From positions 1 to 64,000 of the forward strand of contig JAOTVR010000007.1 of assembly GCA_029863305.1 (NCBI GenBank): 64,000 nucleotides of DNA, given 5' to 3'. Shown here piece by piece: positions 1 to 9,639 of this stretch. Each line of letters begins with the position of its first letter. Positions within the stretch are counted from its first letter, which is position 1. The notes below the pieces were generated by a model. That model searched no databases. It worked only from the letters and a program-made list of their open reading frames with translations, and was not told the origin of the DNA. This DNA is from Gammaproteobacteria bacterium (GTDB lineage Bacteria; Pseudomonadota; Gammaproteobacteria; Steroidobacterales; Woeseiaceae). The position numbers and the translations under genes were made by a program.

Positions 1-2069
1 TTCACGGTCGGCGCGGCCAGATAGGTGAACTGCGCAACGTTGCCGTAGGCCGGGTCTCCGGAATCGACTTCCGTGAATACCGAACCGCCACAGCAGTCCC
101 ACAGTGCCCAGGCCGGATCAACCGCATCGATATAGAGCTGACCAGGCACAGGATCACCGCCACCGCCAGTAGGAGGCGGAGGTGCTCCCTCGCTCACCGG
201 CGCCTTGACACCGCAACCATTGGGCGACGGATAGCCGCAGATCAGCTTGATGTTATCGAGCTGCACATGGGCCATACCGGTGGGCTCGAGCACAAACAAA
301 CTGATCACTTCGCTGGTGTCGAGGCACGCGTCGCCGCAATTGGCTATCAGATCGTTGACCTTGACACTGATCGTCGTCCACTCGTCCAGCGGCAAGTCGG
401 CCACCGCCAGTTCGACAACGCCAAGGGCCGGAAAACCGCTGTCCATCTTGACCAATAAGGAGCTTTCGACATCGGTACCGGCGCTATCGATGTACAGATC
501 GAACTGGAATTCGGCGGCGTGGATTTCCCACCAGTTGGGATTATTGCCCATGCCGAACAGAGAAATGGGTTCATTGTAATCAATGGGTACACCATTGACC
601 CTGACAATGTTTTCCGCATAGAAGGAGAAGTTACCGGAATCCGTCGTATTGACGTCGATCACCAGGCCATGTGACTCATCTTCGGCCTCAACTTCGCTCA
701 GTAGCAGCGCACCCTCATTGTCAAAGAAGGACGTGAATGCCAGATCACGGCTAACGGTCTCCTCACCGAAGGACCAGGTCAGAGTTCCCGGGCCGTCGGT
801 GTAAAGATCAACGCTGTAAACAAACGCGTCACTCGCTGCCGGACCCTCAATGGAATCGTCCACCCAGGAGGCACAACCTTCTCCAGTTACCGGGTCGGCG
901 GTGCATTCGTACACGCGCACGTAATCGACCAGAAGATTTGCCGGAAATACCGTCTCTGCCTCAACCGAGCCGGACAGGAAACCACCGACCGCCAGATTCA
1001 ACAGAATGTGAAAGTCGACATCGAACGGAGCTCTGTCGGGGCCACTGACGTAGCCTGTGTCCTGGTCGCCGTAATAGTAGCTGTACCAGGTATCAGAACT
1101 GATCGTGTTGTAATGAACGTCGTCGATATACCAGCGAATCTCATCCTGCTCCCACTCGATGGCATAGGTGTGAAAACCGTCATCGGCTGCGACCTCAACG
1201 GGCTTACCGGATAATTGGTTCAAAGGCCACGGGAAGCCATAGTGCAGCGTGCCGAAGGCTCCTTCATCGGGAGCATTGATGACTTCCATGATGTCGATCT
1301 CGCCGTGCGACGCCCAGCCGTTGTAGGGTGAATCCGTCGGCATCATCCAGAAGGCGGACCACAGGCCGACACCCGTTGGTGCCTGAACCCGGGCTTCGAT
1401 GCGCCCGTATTTGATGTCGACCTTGTCGATCGAGCGCATGCGGCCCGACGTGTACGGAAATTCGGCGACGACTTCTTCGGCCCTGGCGGTGATGACCAGA
1501 TTGCCGTCTGCTACCGTGATGTTCTCCGCGAGGTACCATTGCTGCTCGTTGTTACCCCAACGCTCCAGGCCAAATTCGGCGCCATCACCAATCTGCGGCG
1601 TCCAATTGGCCGCATTGAGTTCCGTGCCATCGAATTCGTCGCTCCAGACCATGGCCCAGCCGAACTCCTCCAACGTGTCAGGTGTATTTTGAATAGTCAG
1701 CGACACCGTCGTGGATCCGGTTGTGCCATCCGCATAGGAGACGTTGATCGTAAATGAGTCGCTGCCGAAGAAATCAGCGTTCGGCATATACGTAAAACTG
1801 CCATCGGCCGACAAGTCGAGTACGCCGTTGGCCGGTCCGCTGCCTACAGTGTAGGTGCGGCCTGCACCAAGCACATCGTTGGCGGATACGTCGCCGGCAA
1901 ACATCTCATCTTCGTTGAGCGTGAAGCTGTCATCGGCAACCTGCAGGTCGGTCTTGTAGCTACCGAGGCTCCGTCCTGTGTCGCACCCTGACAGGCCGAC
2001 TGAAAAGGCCAATACCGGCAACAGCGTTACAAACTGGCGGAATTTCCGCTTAACGACATGAATTGTCAT
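1..2069 (-). CDS. GH16-family β-glucanase (laminarinase-like) with N-terminal cadherin/Ig-like region and C-terminal carbohydrate-binding-like domains; 3' end beyond left edge
   Basis: Hand translation of minus strand from ATG at 2069: MTIHVVKRKFRQFVTLLPVLAFSVGLSGCDTG (lipoprotein-like signal), ...ADGSFTYMPNADFFGSDSFTINVSYADG... (cadherin-like), ...WSDEFDGTELN...SHGEIDIMEV (GH16 ExDxxE)... Frame stays open to base 1; absent from ORF track because it lacks a stop in the window. Confidence 0.9.
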   Translation of the reverse strand, partial: MTIHVVKRKFRQFVTLLPVLAFSVGLSGCDTGRSLGSYKTDLQVADDSFTLNEDEMFAGDVSANDVLGAGRTYTVGSGPANGVLDLSADGSFTYMPNADFFGSDSFTINVSYADGTTGSTTVSLTIQNTPDTLEEFGWAMVWSDEFDGTELNAANWTPQIGDGAEFGLERWGNNEQQWYLAENITVADGNLVITARAEEVVAEFPYTSGRMRSIDKVDIKYGRIEARVQAPTGVGLWSAFWMMPTDSPYNGWASHGEIDIMEVINAPDEGAFGTLHYGFPWPLNQLSGKPVEVAADDGFHTYAIEWEQDEIRWYIDDVHYNTISSDTWYSYYYGDQDTGYVSGPDRAPFDVDFHILLNLAVGGFLSGSVEAETVFPANLLVDYVRVYECTADPVTGEGCASWVDDSIEGPAASDAFVYSVDLYTDGPGTLTWSFGEETVSRDLAFTSFFDNEGALLLSEVEAEDESHGLVIDVNTTDSGNFSFYAENIVRVNGVPIDYNEPISLFGMGNNPNWWEIHAAEFQFDLYIDSAGTDVESSLLVKMDSGFPALGVVELAVADLPLDEWTTISVKVNDLIANCGDACLDTSEVISLFVLEPTGMAHVQLDNIKLICGYPSPNGCGVKAPVSEGAPPPPTGGGGDPVPGQLYIDAVDPAWALWDCCGGSVFTEVDSGDPAYGNVAQFTYLAAPTV

Positions 2070-2240
2070 AATTTTTCCCACTTTAAGATTGGTAATATTT
2101 ACGAGTGTTTATTCTTATATATCAATTACGTGCCAGCGCGGGGCCGGTAATTCTCCGTCCTCTATCACAGAGCGGAAAGGGTCACCTGACTGACCGACCG
2201 CGAGTTATAGACGCCGCCATATGCGTCATCCGGTTCAAAC

Positions 2241-2254
2241 TGACAGCGTTGTCT
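2241..2254. promoter_or_regulatory. LacI-type operator (imperfect copy TGACAGCGTTGTCT), near predicted +1 of GH16 promoter
   Basis: Differs at two positions from palindrome TGACAGCGCTGTCA; starts 35 bp from next site. Confidence 0.75.
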
Positions 2255-2275
2255 ATTGGTACTTGTACAATAGTA

Positions 2276-2289
2276 TGACAGCGCTGTCA
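2276..2289. promoter_or_regulatory. LacI-type operator TGACAGCGCTGTCA overlapping -35 (TTGACA) of GH16 promoter (minus strand)
   Basis: Perfect 14-bp palindrome; minus strand reads TTGACA-17 bp-TACAAG. Confidence 0.85.
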
Positions 2290-2357
2290 ATAACTGCATC
2301 AAGCGATCGTATTGGGCGGTCCGGGAAATTATCGGCGTTCCGCCGAGCCTGAACCCC

Positions 2358-3407
2358 CTATACGGGCGCCGGTCCGGTCGACTCGCGAATTTGCAGTGTT
2401 GCAGGTACGACCTCTGTACCTTTCGAGCTGTGATCCTCGCGCGCATCGCGAATCAGCGCCAGCGCGGCGCGTTCGGCCATCGTCGCAAGCGGCTGCCTTA
2501 TAGTCGTCAATGTCGGATAGACCTGCCGAGCCAGCGCGATGTCGTCGAAGCCGGCGACCGATAGCTGTCGCGGAATGTCTATGCCGAGTCGATCGGCGAC
2601 GCGGATAACGCCGGCAGCCATGTCATCATTGGCGGCGAAGATCGCGGTTGGTGGCGGCTTGCGCCCGAGCAACTCGGCTGCCGCGGCTTCGCCGGAACTG
2701 AACGAGTTATCGCCTGCCACGACGAGTTGCTCGGAGAATGTCAGTCCACTCTGCTGCAGCCCGTCCCGGTAACCGCGCAAGCGGTTACCAACCGCTTTGT
2801 GGCGCGGGTGCCCAGTAATAAACGCGATTCTGGTGTGCCCCAGCGAGGCGAGGTAGCGTGTCATCTCTGCACTGGCTTCGCGATCGTTTGTCGCGACGGA
2901 GAGCTGCTTGCCGTTGCGTTTGCCAGGCGACAACCGCACAAACGGAGTGCCGGTCGACTCAATGGCGCCTACGACTTTCGGCATATTGGAAAGTGGGGCA
3001 GCGACAATGATGCCCGCCGGCCGGGTTTCCTCGATCAGTGACTTGAGTTGTGCGATGACCTGTTTCTTGCGGTAGTCGCACGGATGGATCAGTAACTCAT
3101 AGTGAGCTGCCCTGCATGCGCTCAGGGCGCCTTTCTGCATTCTGATGATGTAGCCCGAACTCGGAAGATCGTAGGCGCTGGGGTCATCATAAACGAGGCC
3201 GATCAGACGCGAGCGATGGCTCGCCAGGTTTCGTGCAGACTGATCAGGCCGGTAATTGAGCTCGGCGATTGCCTTTTCGACCTTTGCCTGCGTCGATTCG
3301 CGTACGTTGGGTTCGTGATTAACGACACGCGACACGGTCTTGATTGACACGCCGGCAACTCTTGCAACGTCGGTGATTGTGGCTCTACCCATTGGCGCGC
3401 GATCCAT
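2358..3407 (-). CDS. LacI-family transcriptional regulator
   Basis: N-term MGRATITDVARVAGVSIKTVSRVVNHEPNVRESTQAKVEKAI (LacI HTH); periplasmic-binding-protein-like core ending VPATLQIRESTGPAPV. Confidence 0.97.
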   Translation of the reverse strand: MDRAPMGRATITDVARVAGVSIKTVSRVVNHEPNVRESTQAKVEKAIAELNYRPDQSARNLASHRSRLIGLVYDDPSAYDLPSSGYIIRMQKGALSACRAAHYELLIHPCDYRKKQVIAQLKSLIEETRPAGIIVAAPLSNMPKVVGAIESTGTPFVRLSPGKRNGKQLSVATNDREASAEMTRYLASLGHTRIAFITGHPRHKAVGNRLRGYRDGLQQSGLTFSEQLVVAGDNSFSSGEAAAAELLGRKPPPTAIFAANDDMAAGVIRVADRLGIDIPRQLSVAGFDDIALARQVYPTLTTIRQPLATMAERAALALIRDAREDHSSKGTEVVPATLQIRESTGPAPV

Positions 3408-3455
3408 CGAATTGTATTGTTATTGTTGTCATGCGCCAATGATTACAACCTTATC

Positions 3456-3469
3456 TGACAGCGCTGTCA
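3456..3469. promoter_or_regulatory. LacI-type operator TGACAGCGCTGTCA upstream of lacI-family gene
   Basis: Perfect palindrome; minus strand TTGACA-17 bp-TGTAAT, ~50 bp upstream of the regulator start. Confidence 0.85.
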
Positions 3470-3522
3470 AATCAGCTGCTATAGTGAAAACAGCAGCTTG
3501 GCGAGAAACGTCGACTTGATGA

Positions 3523-4488
3523 TCAGGGTAGAAGTTCGGCGTAGAGTGCCTGCATTGCCAGCTTGGGCGTCCGTTCGACTTTGAACAAGCCCCAGTGTTT
3601 TTCCGGTTCCAACGGGTCGGGAGAGCCTTTCCAGGGCTCGTCAAACGCCTCGAAGACAAAAGTTAGAATCTGCTCTTTCGTTGTCCATTCGAGCAGTTGC
3701 TCGTAGTACTTTGCCTGTAGTTCCTCGGACGCATTCCATGTCTCGATGCCTCGCCCGTTGGACGCGGTCGTCCAGCCAGCTTCGGTAATCACAACCGGTT
3801 TGCCCGGGTAGTGATGTACAACGGAATGATAATTCTGTTTGGTGTAATCGAGTGCGTCTTCCACAGAACGGTATTCCCATGCGGGGTAGGTATGCACGGA
3901 GATGAAATCCAGCTCGGCGGCCAGCGGCTCAAGCTTGTATGTCCAGGGAACATAGTTCTCGCAAAACGTCACTGGTTGACTTATCGCGTCTTTGATCCTG
4001 CGCACATACGCCACCAGATTGGCCACCGGTACCATATGGTCCGTCCATTCGACAGTGGCTTCATTGCCGGCCGATACAGAAAACACGATCTCCGGGTAGC
4101 GATTGGACAAGGCGATCGCTTTGTCAACCTGGATGCCGTTCGCCTGCCGGTTCGCAGCAAGTGTTTCTTCGCTGAAGTCGGCGCCCCAGGGACAGTGGGG
4201 GTTGCTCGTTTCAGCGGCCATATCCACGCCCAACATCAACTTGAAATCCAGCCCTTCACGCTCAATCACGTCGAGGACAGTTTCGGCATGGGTGCTGCAA
4301 TCGTATAGCCTGAGTAACTTCCAGTTCTTCGCGAGGATCAGAAGATCTTCTTTGATCTCATCGTACGAGGGGAAGACCCCGGTCCCGGGATCCTGCCCCT
4401 CTCGATAGCCGGAGTAGCATATGGCATTGCCGTGCTCCCATTTGATTGCACTGCCTTTGTGAATCCGGGCTTTGAGTTTTTCAAACAT
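3523..4488 (-). CDS. GH17-like glycoside hydrolase, no signal peptide
   Basis: Contains SAGNEATVEW and VVITEAGWTT (GH17-type acid/base and nucleophile motifs); starts MFEKLKARIHKGSAIKWEHGNAICYSGYREGQDPGTG. Confidence 0.8.
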   Translation of the reverse strand: MFEKLKARIHKGSAIKWEHGNAICYSGYREGQDPGTGVFPSYDEIKEDLLILAKNWKLLRLYDCSTHAETVLDVIEREGLDFKLMLGVDMAAETSNPHCPWGADFSEETLAANRQANGIQVDKAIALSNRYPEIVFSVSAGNEATVEWTDHMVPVANLVAYVRRIKDAISQPVTFCENYVPWTYKLEPLAAELDFISVHTYPAWEYRSVEDALDYTKQNYHSVVHHYPGKPVVITEAGWTTASNGRGIETWNASEELQAKYYEQLLEWTTKEQILTFVFEAFDEPWKGSPDPLEPEKHWGLFKVERTPKLAMQALYAELLP

Positions 4489-5395
4489 ATTTCAAGTTAC
4501 CGTCCTTGTCCCAAAGACCCCAGTACGCGCCGACGTCACCTTCGGCATCCACTTTCCAGGTCTCGTCAAAGGACGAGAAGTAGAAGATTTCGATGCCGTC
4601 ATGTTCAGCCCACTGGCAGGTGTCGATGAAATACTTGATCGCATTTTCGAAAGAAGGCACGGCGCCGTCTGTCGGGGTACCTGTATTCGGCCAGCCTGTT
4701 TCACTGATTATGACTTTCTTGCCATTCGCAGCGTGCTGCGCCCGACGGTACATCTCCTTCATGTACAGCAGGGCATGATCGGCCGGACAGCCTTCCCAGA
4801 AGGGATAGCAGTTGGCGAGAATGACGTCACAGGCCTCCGTGACGCGTGGGTGAACCTGAAATTCGAAGTACGCGTCGACGTAGCCAACCTCAACCCCCGA
4901 AACAGCTTGTTTCGCGCGATTGATGTAGTCGATGAGTTCGTCTTCTGACAAGTCACCTCGCAGCAACACCTCATTACCCACGCCCAGAACATCAGCATGC
5001 CCCGCATTGGCTATCTCAATGGCGTTCGCCAGCTCAATCTCGTTTTGCTCCCGATTGTCATCCAACCACACACCGACCAGGGTCTTAAGTCCGTTTTCCT
5101 TGGCGATTGCCGGGATCAATTCGTTTCCTTCGCTGCAGGAAAAAGTACGAATCCAATTGGTGTAAGGCAGGATGAAAGCCAGACGCTCACGAATCTGTGC
5201 CTCGCCGAGTTGGGTGCCCGGGCCCTGTCCCTCGACATAGGGGCTGAACGAGATCCCATGGATCTTCGCGTCGAGAATCTTCTTTACGAGTGCTCGCAGG
5301 TCGTCGACGGACAGGCCGGAAATATCGATTCCGGCCAAAGACAGTTTTCTTTGATATAAGTTTGACATTGATGGTCCTTCAGTATTATTCGGCAA
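4481..5395 (-). CDS. GH17-like glycoside hydrolase, no signal peptide
   Basis: GVGNEVLLRGD and VIISETGWPNTGTP motifs; overlaps next gene by 8 bp. Confidence 0.85.
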   Translation of the reverse strand: MPNNTEGPSMSNLYQRKLSLAGIDISGLSVDDLRALVKKILDAKIHGISFSPYVEGQGPGTQLGEAQIRERLAFILPYTNWIRTFSCSEGNELIPAIAKENGLKTLVGVWLDDNREQNEIELANAIEIANAGHADVLGVGNEVLLRGDLSEDELIDYINRAKQAVSGVEVGYVDAYFEFQVHPRVTEACDVILANCYPFWEGCPADHALLYMKEMYRRAQHAANGKKVIISETGWPNTGTPTDGAVPSFENAIKYFIDTCQWAEHDGIEIFYFSSFDETWKVDAEGDVGAYWGLWDKDGNLKYV

Positions 5396-8300
5396 ACAGC
5401 ATATTTGTCCGAAATGTAATCGTCAGTTGGCGAATTCGGCCGCTGCGCGTGAACAGCTCCGAGCTTTCTTCGGCAGGCAGCGCCAGTTGCGGCAGGGTTT
5501 GTATCGCGCCGTCATGCCAGGTAATGGTCAGCGATGGTTCAGCATTGTCATCCAGCCTGTAAACCACGGGTACCTGGCACCAGGTGAATGCCAGCCCTCG
5601 AGGGGGCACCGTCAGGTCTTGCCAATTGCCATCGACATCCAGGAAGCAGAATGGCCGGCTTTCAGAAACGAACTCGCGGCTCCGAAGAAGTCCTGGTTGA
5701 AAATGCATAGCGCCGTCACTGACGCGAATGCCGAGCTCGCCAAATCGGGTGAGCACCTCTTCTTTTACCTGTCCGGTCATGCCAGGTTGCCTGGCGCCGT
5801 TATGTTTCGGAGTGTGCGAATAAGGGTCGGTTGGAAAAGCGCCATACTCGGCAGGAGTCTTGTTGAAACCGAGGCCCTCTCGCACGCGGTAATACAGATC
5901 ACCCAACTGCCGGCGAGTCGACGTTTCAGCGCTCTGCCCTGATGTTGCGAAGAAATTCTCCTGCACGGCCAGCAGCAGCTTGGACACCATGTGCCAGTAA
6001 ACCGAACCCAGACCTTCGTAACCGAACATGGTGCCGGAACGACCGGTAAACGACTGGTGCCTGAACACCTGCTCGTAAAGCGCCTGCAGCGCTTCACGTG
6101 CTGCGTCTGGCTCGTCGTCGTATGCCGTGCGCAGCAGATCGAGCGCAGCGTTCAGGTCGCCGACATTTCGGAACTCGCTGCTGAAGCGATAACACCCGTC
6201 TGCATCGCGCGCGATGAGACGTTTGTCTCCCGCGGCCAGCATTCGCTGCAGCAATGGAATTGCCTCGACCTGCTCAGCGGGGACGCGGTTCTTCTCCAGG
6301 AAACCAGGTAATTTGCGATCAGGATACAGCATGAAGGAGCGCTGATCGGGACGGTAGACTTCGCTGTCGAACAGTGCTTCAAGAACCGTCACGGCCTCCC
6401 GCGGAGGTATGGCACCGGCGCTCAGCGCGGCGACCTGGCCCTCGAGCATCGGGTAAAGCGTATTGATCTCCGCGGATTCATGTTGCAGATCCAGCAGGTT
6501 GTAGGCGTGGTACAGGCTGTCCGTTCTCTTGTTGCCGGCGATACTGTGATCAATCGCTGCGAGAGCGTCATCCAGCAAGGTCATGATCTGCTGCAGCGGC
6601 TGCACAACCTTGCCGGAAAACGAGGCTCGCTCATACACAGACCGGCGATATCGGCACGCTGCCTGACCGAGCTCCGCCAACGATTCGAATCTTTGCGCAG
6701 CACTGATCGGCTTGCCATCCAACAGCGGCCGCAGCCTGCCCAGGGCCGCGGCGGTATCAGCCAGCCACTGGCCGACTTCTACGGACAGTTCCGTCGAACC
6801 TGATTCAGCCGCGAGCAGTCGCTGCAGGAAAGTGATGTAGCGACGCAGGTAATACAGCGTAACCATAGACAAGCCCTGGCCAACCAGGGCGTTATTAGCG
6901 TCATTCCACTCCGGTCGCTGCGTGTTGAGCCAGATTCCACCGTCGATTACGAAATTGCCCAGCTTGCCAAGCAGCGGCACCAGCAACTTCTCCAGCAGGT
7001 TCACCTGGTAAACCGCGCCGTCGGCATCGAGCACCAGTTTGCCATCGGCGCCCATCGCGGCGACGCGCTGCTCGATCTCCCCGGCCAGATCCTCGTCAAA
7101 GGTCACCGTGTCCTTGGGATTCTCGAGTATGGCTTCAAACGGCCTGATCCGGTAGGGCACATTGGCATAACAGAAGACCGGCTGGTGCAGCAGCTTTCCC
7201 AGACGGTCCGGATGGAAATCCCTGGACAGCTCCAGAAACTTCTGCAGATATATGATCTGGTGGTCGCCCCAGTAACCGATGTAACTCCAGGGGTCGTCGG
7301 GCTCCTCTACTTCCCAGTCAATGCCCTCCTTGGTGATTCGATAAGGGTTATAGCCGTCCATCGTGGACGCGTTAACGAATTTGGCGATGACGTTTTCGAC
7401 AAATTCGGGATAACTGAAGGTCAGCGCCTCCCAGTTCTGAAAGATGTCCCGCCAATTGCCTTCGTAAGACAACAAACGGTGGCCATGCTCGTCGTGCAAT
7501 TTGATGGTGAATTGGTTCCAGGGGCGGCTGGGGTCGCCGTGGCGGCGTCCAAACCGGATCGGCAAATACTCGTAACAGAGTCGCTCGAGCTGCGGGTCAC
7601 CCTGTTCCCTGACGGCGGCCAGCAGCTCACTGAAATTCAGCTTGTCCGGCAAGCGACCGAGCAGCTCCCGGTTATGCCGATGCACCCCTTTATTGAACTG
7701 CTCAATCGTGCACGCGAAATCCCACGACGATACGTTGTGTTGATCATCGAAGATGCCGCCTCGCAGGACATTGAACAGCACGTTCGCATAATGATGAACT
7801 GAGACTGTTTCCTCGGCAGTAGCCTGAAAGCCGTCACTACTGGCCAGCAGACGTGCGAGTTGGTCGGAGCCCTCGTCTACAGAACGGCCGATCGCCTCGG
7901 CAGTCCCGGCCGGGTCGGCGAGCTGCCTGCGCAACTCGACAACCTGGCATTGGCTTTGCTCGGTATTCGCGACTATCTGCCATTGCTGTGACGCCTCCGG
8001 CTCCAGCTGCAGGGTCGAATTTACAAAATAAGCGCCGCGGATACCGCGCTTGCAGACTTCCTGGCGAAGTTCTGCGCCGAGCCGGAAGTCGTTGAGTTGC
8101 TGCGACGAAATCAGCACTTTCTGTTCCTCGAGACCAAGGCAAAAAACAGTATTAGCCTTGAGGGATTCACAGGGCTCGGCACGATCGGTGATGCCAGAAT
8201 ACAAGGTGTAAAGAGCCAGACCGGTATCTTCATCCAGCTCTGTCCATTTGTATGCGTCCACCAGGTTGCTGGTGTTGGTCTGGGCAAAGCGCGGCGTGCC

Positions 8301-8834
8301 CGCTGGAAGAATATTCTGCAGACCGTCGAGCAGATCGATGCTCACGCACTGATCAGACAGATTCTCCAGTACGCATTGTCGAGCGAATCCGAATCTGTCG
8401 CTGAAGACCCAGGTGTAGCGGAATGCCAGTTGCAGGTCATGGTTGATTTCTTCAAAGCAGTATTTGTTACCCAACAGGTTCTTGTATACGCTTCGAGTGA
8501 GCGTGTATCGGCCGCTTTGCTCATTCTTGAACGGATCCCAATCATTTTGCGTCCCGTTCGCTGCCACCCGCAAGACGGTCTTGCTGCCGGTATGAGCAGC
8601 GCACTCGTGGATCTTGTCGACCGTGATGTAAGGGAACAGCGCAGTTTCCGGGGACACCCGGCCGGCGGTGAGTCCTCCGGTCGATGAAACGAATAACCAG
8701 TGATCGTGATTCGAAATCACGCTGACAAGAAACGGCGCCATCTTATCGACGTTGCGGATCATGAAATAACGCTCGCCGCCGAGATCCAGGAACCCGCCCG
8801 ATACCGCGCTGCTGTCTGTGAGGTCTTTATTCAA
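5385..8834 (-). CDS. cellobiose-phosphorylase-like protein (GH94/GH149/GH161-like), candidate β-1,3-oligoglucan phosphorylase
   Basis: 1149 aa; N-terminal RYFMIRNVDKMAPFLVSVISNHDHWLFVSSTGGLTAGR, central WSYIGYWGDHQIIYLQKFLELS and NTQRPEWNDANNALVGQGLSMVTLYYLRRY resemble clan GH-Q phosphorylases; laminarin-locus context. Confidence 0.7.
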   Translation of the reverse strand: MNKDLTDSSAVSGGFLDLGGERYFMIRNVDKMAPFLVSVISNHDHWLFVSSTGGLTAGRVSPETALFPYITVDKIHECAAHTGSKTVLRVAANGTQNDWDPFKNEQSGRYTLTRSVYKNLLGNKYCFEEINHDLQLAFRYTWVFSDRFGFARQCVLENLSDQCVSIDLLDGLQNILPAGTPRFAQTNTSNLVDAYKWTELDEDTGLALYTLYSGITDRAEPCESLKANTVFCLGLEEQKVLISSQQLNDFRLGAELRQEVCKRGIRGAYFVNSTLQLEPEASQQWQIVANTEQSQCQVVELRRQLADPAGTAEAIGRSVDEGSDQLARLLASSDGFQATAEETVSVHHYANVLFNVLRGGIFDDQHNVSSWDFACTIEQFNKGVHRHNRELLGRLPDKLNFSELLAAVREQGDPQLERLCYEYLPIRFGRRHGDPSRPWNQFTIKLHDEHGHRLLSYEGNWRDIFQNWEALTFSYPEFVENVIAKFVNASTMDGYNPYRITKEGIDWEVEEPDDPWSYIGYWGDHQIIYLQKFLELSRDFHPDRLGKLLHQPVFCYANVPYRIRPFEAILENPKDTVTFDEDLAGEIEQRVAAMGADGKLVLDADGAVYQVNLLEKLLVPLLGKLGNFVIDGGIWLNTQRPEWNDANNALVGQGLSMVTLYYLRRYITFLQRLLAAESGSTELSVEVGQWLADTAAALGRLRPLLDGKPISAAQRFESLAELGQAACRYRRSVYERASFSGKVVQPLQQIMTLLDDALAAIDHSIAGNKRTDSLYHAYNLLDLQHESAEINTLYPMLEGQVAALSAGAIPPREAVTVLEALFDSEVYRPDQRSFMLYPDRKLPGFLEKNRVPAEQVEAIPLLQRMLAAGDKRLIARDADGCYRFSSEFRNVGDLNAALDLLRTAYDDEPDAAREALQALYEQVFRHQSFTGRSGTMFGYEGLGSVYWHMVSKLLLAVQENFFATSGQSAETSTRRQLGDLYYRVREGLGFNKTPAEYGAFPTDPYSHTPKHNGARQPGMTGQVKEEVLTRFGELGIRVSDGAMHFQPGLLRSREFVSESRPFCFLDVDGNWQDLTVPPRGLAFTWCQVPVVYRLDDNAEPSLTITWHDGAIQTLPQLALPAEESSELFTRSGRIRQLTITFRTNMLFAE

Positions 8835-8874
8835 GGATTGTTCCTTTCAGCTATTATCTTGTTGCATTAGTTGC

Positions 8875-9639
8875 TTATTCGATCAGCACGAGCGCACCGA
8901 ACAACCCGGCGTCGATCCAGCCCCGATCCTTGGGTCCGACAGGCACCGATTCGGAACCGATGAAATTTTCGCGCAACTCGCTGCCGTCGTTATCGCAATA
9001 GGCGACCATGAGCCCCATCACTTTGCCGGCCGATAGCTTCACGGGGGAGTTATCTTTCGAGCCATCTGTGTACTCGTCGGAGTAAATATCAATCGCGAGC
9101 TCCCAGATTATTTTTTCGCCGCGTTGACGCCAACGGCTTTCGACGTGATGCGAGTAATTGTGCGGCAGTTTGTCGGTCCCTATGTCAATCGCCTGGTTGT
9201 CCAGTGATATATGGTAGGCAAACGCGTTGTGATTGAACTGGTGGTCGCCACCCGAGTAATCTTCGTCGAGAAATATCTCCCAACAGTCGTCATCCCAATA
9301 CTGCACGAGCGGGTCGCGGTGGCTATCGATCAGGACGTCGTCAGTAAACTCACCAAGAATGTAAAGTTTGGTCTCGGTCCAGACGACCTTGTAGCGCCCG
9401 TGAAAATCCTCAACGGAATATTCAGGTCCAAGCCAGCGATGATCAAGTCCCTGCCATCGCGCTTCTTCCCAGGCGACTTCATCGGCAACGCCGTCGATCG
9501 TGAGCGGGTTCTCTGCTTTGGGCGCAAGGTACTCCGTGCGGCCCTCGTAATGCGAATCCCCGGCGAATGCCGGGGTCGTGATTGAAGCGAACAGGACGGC
9601 TGCGGTCCATGCACGAATGTCGACCTTAATGGAGAGCAT
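8875..9639 (-). CDS. secreted CBM9-like (carbohydrate-binding family 9/DOMON-like) protein
   Basis: Signal peptide MLSIKVDIRAWTAAVLFASITTPAFA; LTIDGVADEVAWEEARW...VVWTETKLYILGEFTDD...WDDDCWEIFLDEDYSGGDHQFNHNAFAYHISLD typical of CBM9-like domains. Confidence 0.8.
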   Translation of the reverse strand: MLSIKVDIRAWTAAVLFASITTPAFAGDSHYEGRTEYLAPKAENPLTIDGVADEVAWEEARWQGLDHRWLGPEYSVEDFHGRYKVVWTETKLYILGEFTDDVLIDSHRDPLVQYWDDDCWEIFLDEDYSGGDHQFNHNAFAYHISLDNQAIDIGTDKLPHNYSHHVESRWRQRGEKIIWELAIDIYSDEYTDGSKDNSPVKLSAGKVMGLMVAYCDNDGSELRENFIGSESVPVGPKDRGWIDAGLFGALVLIE

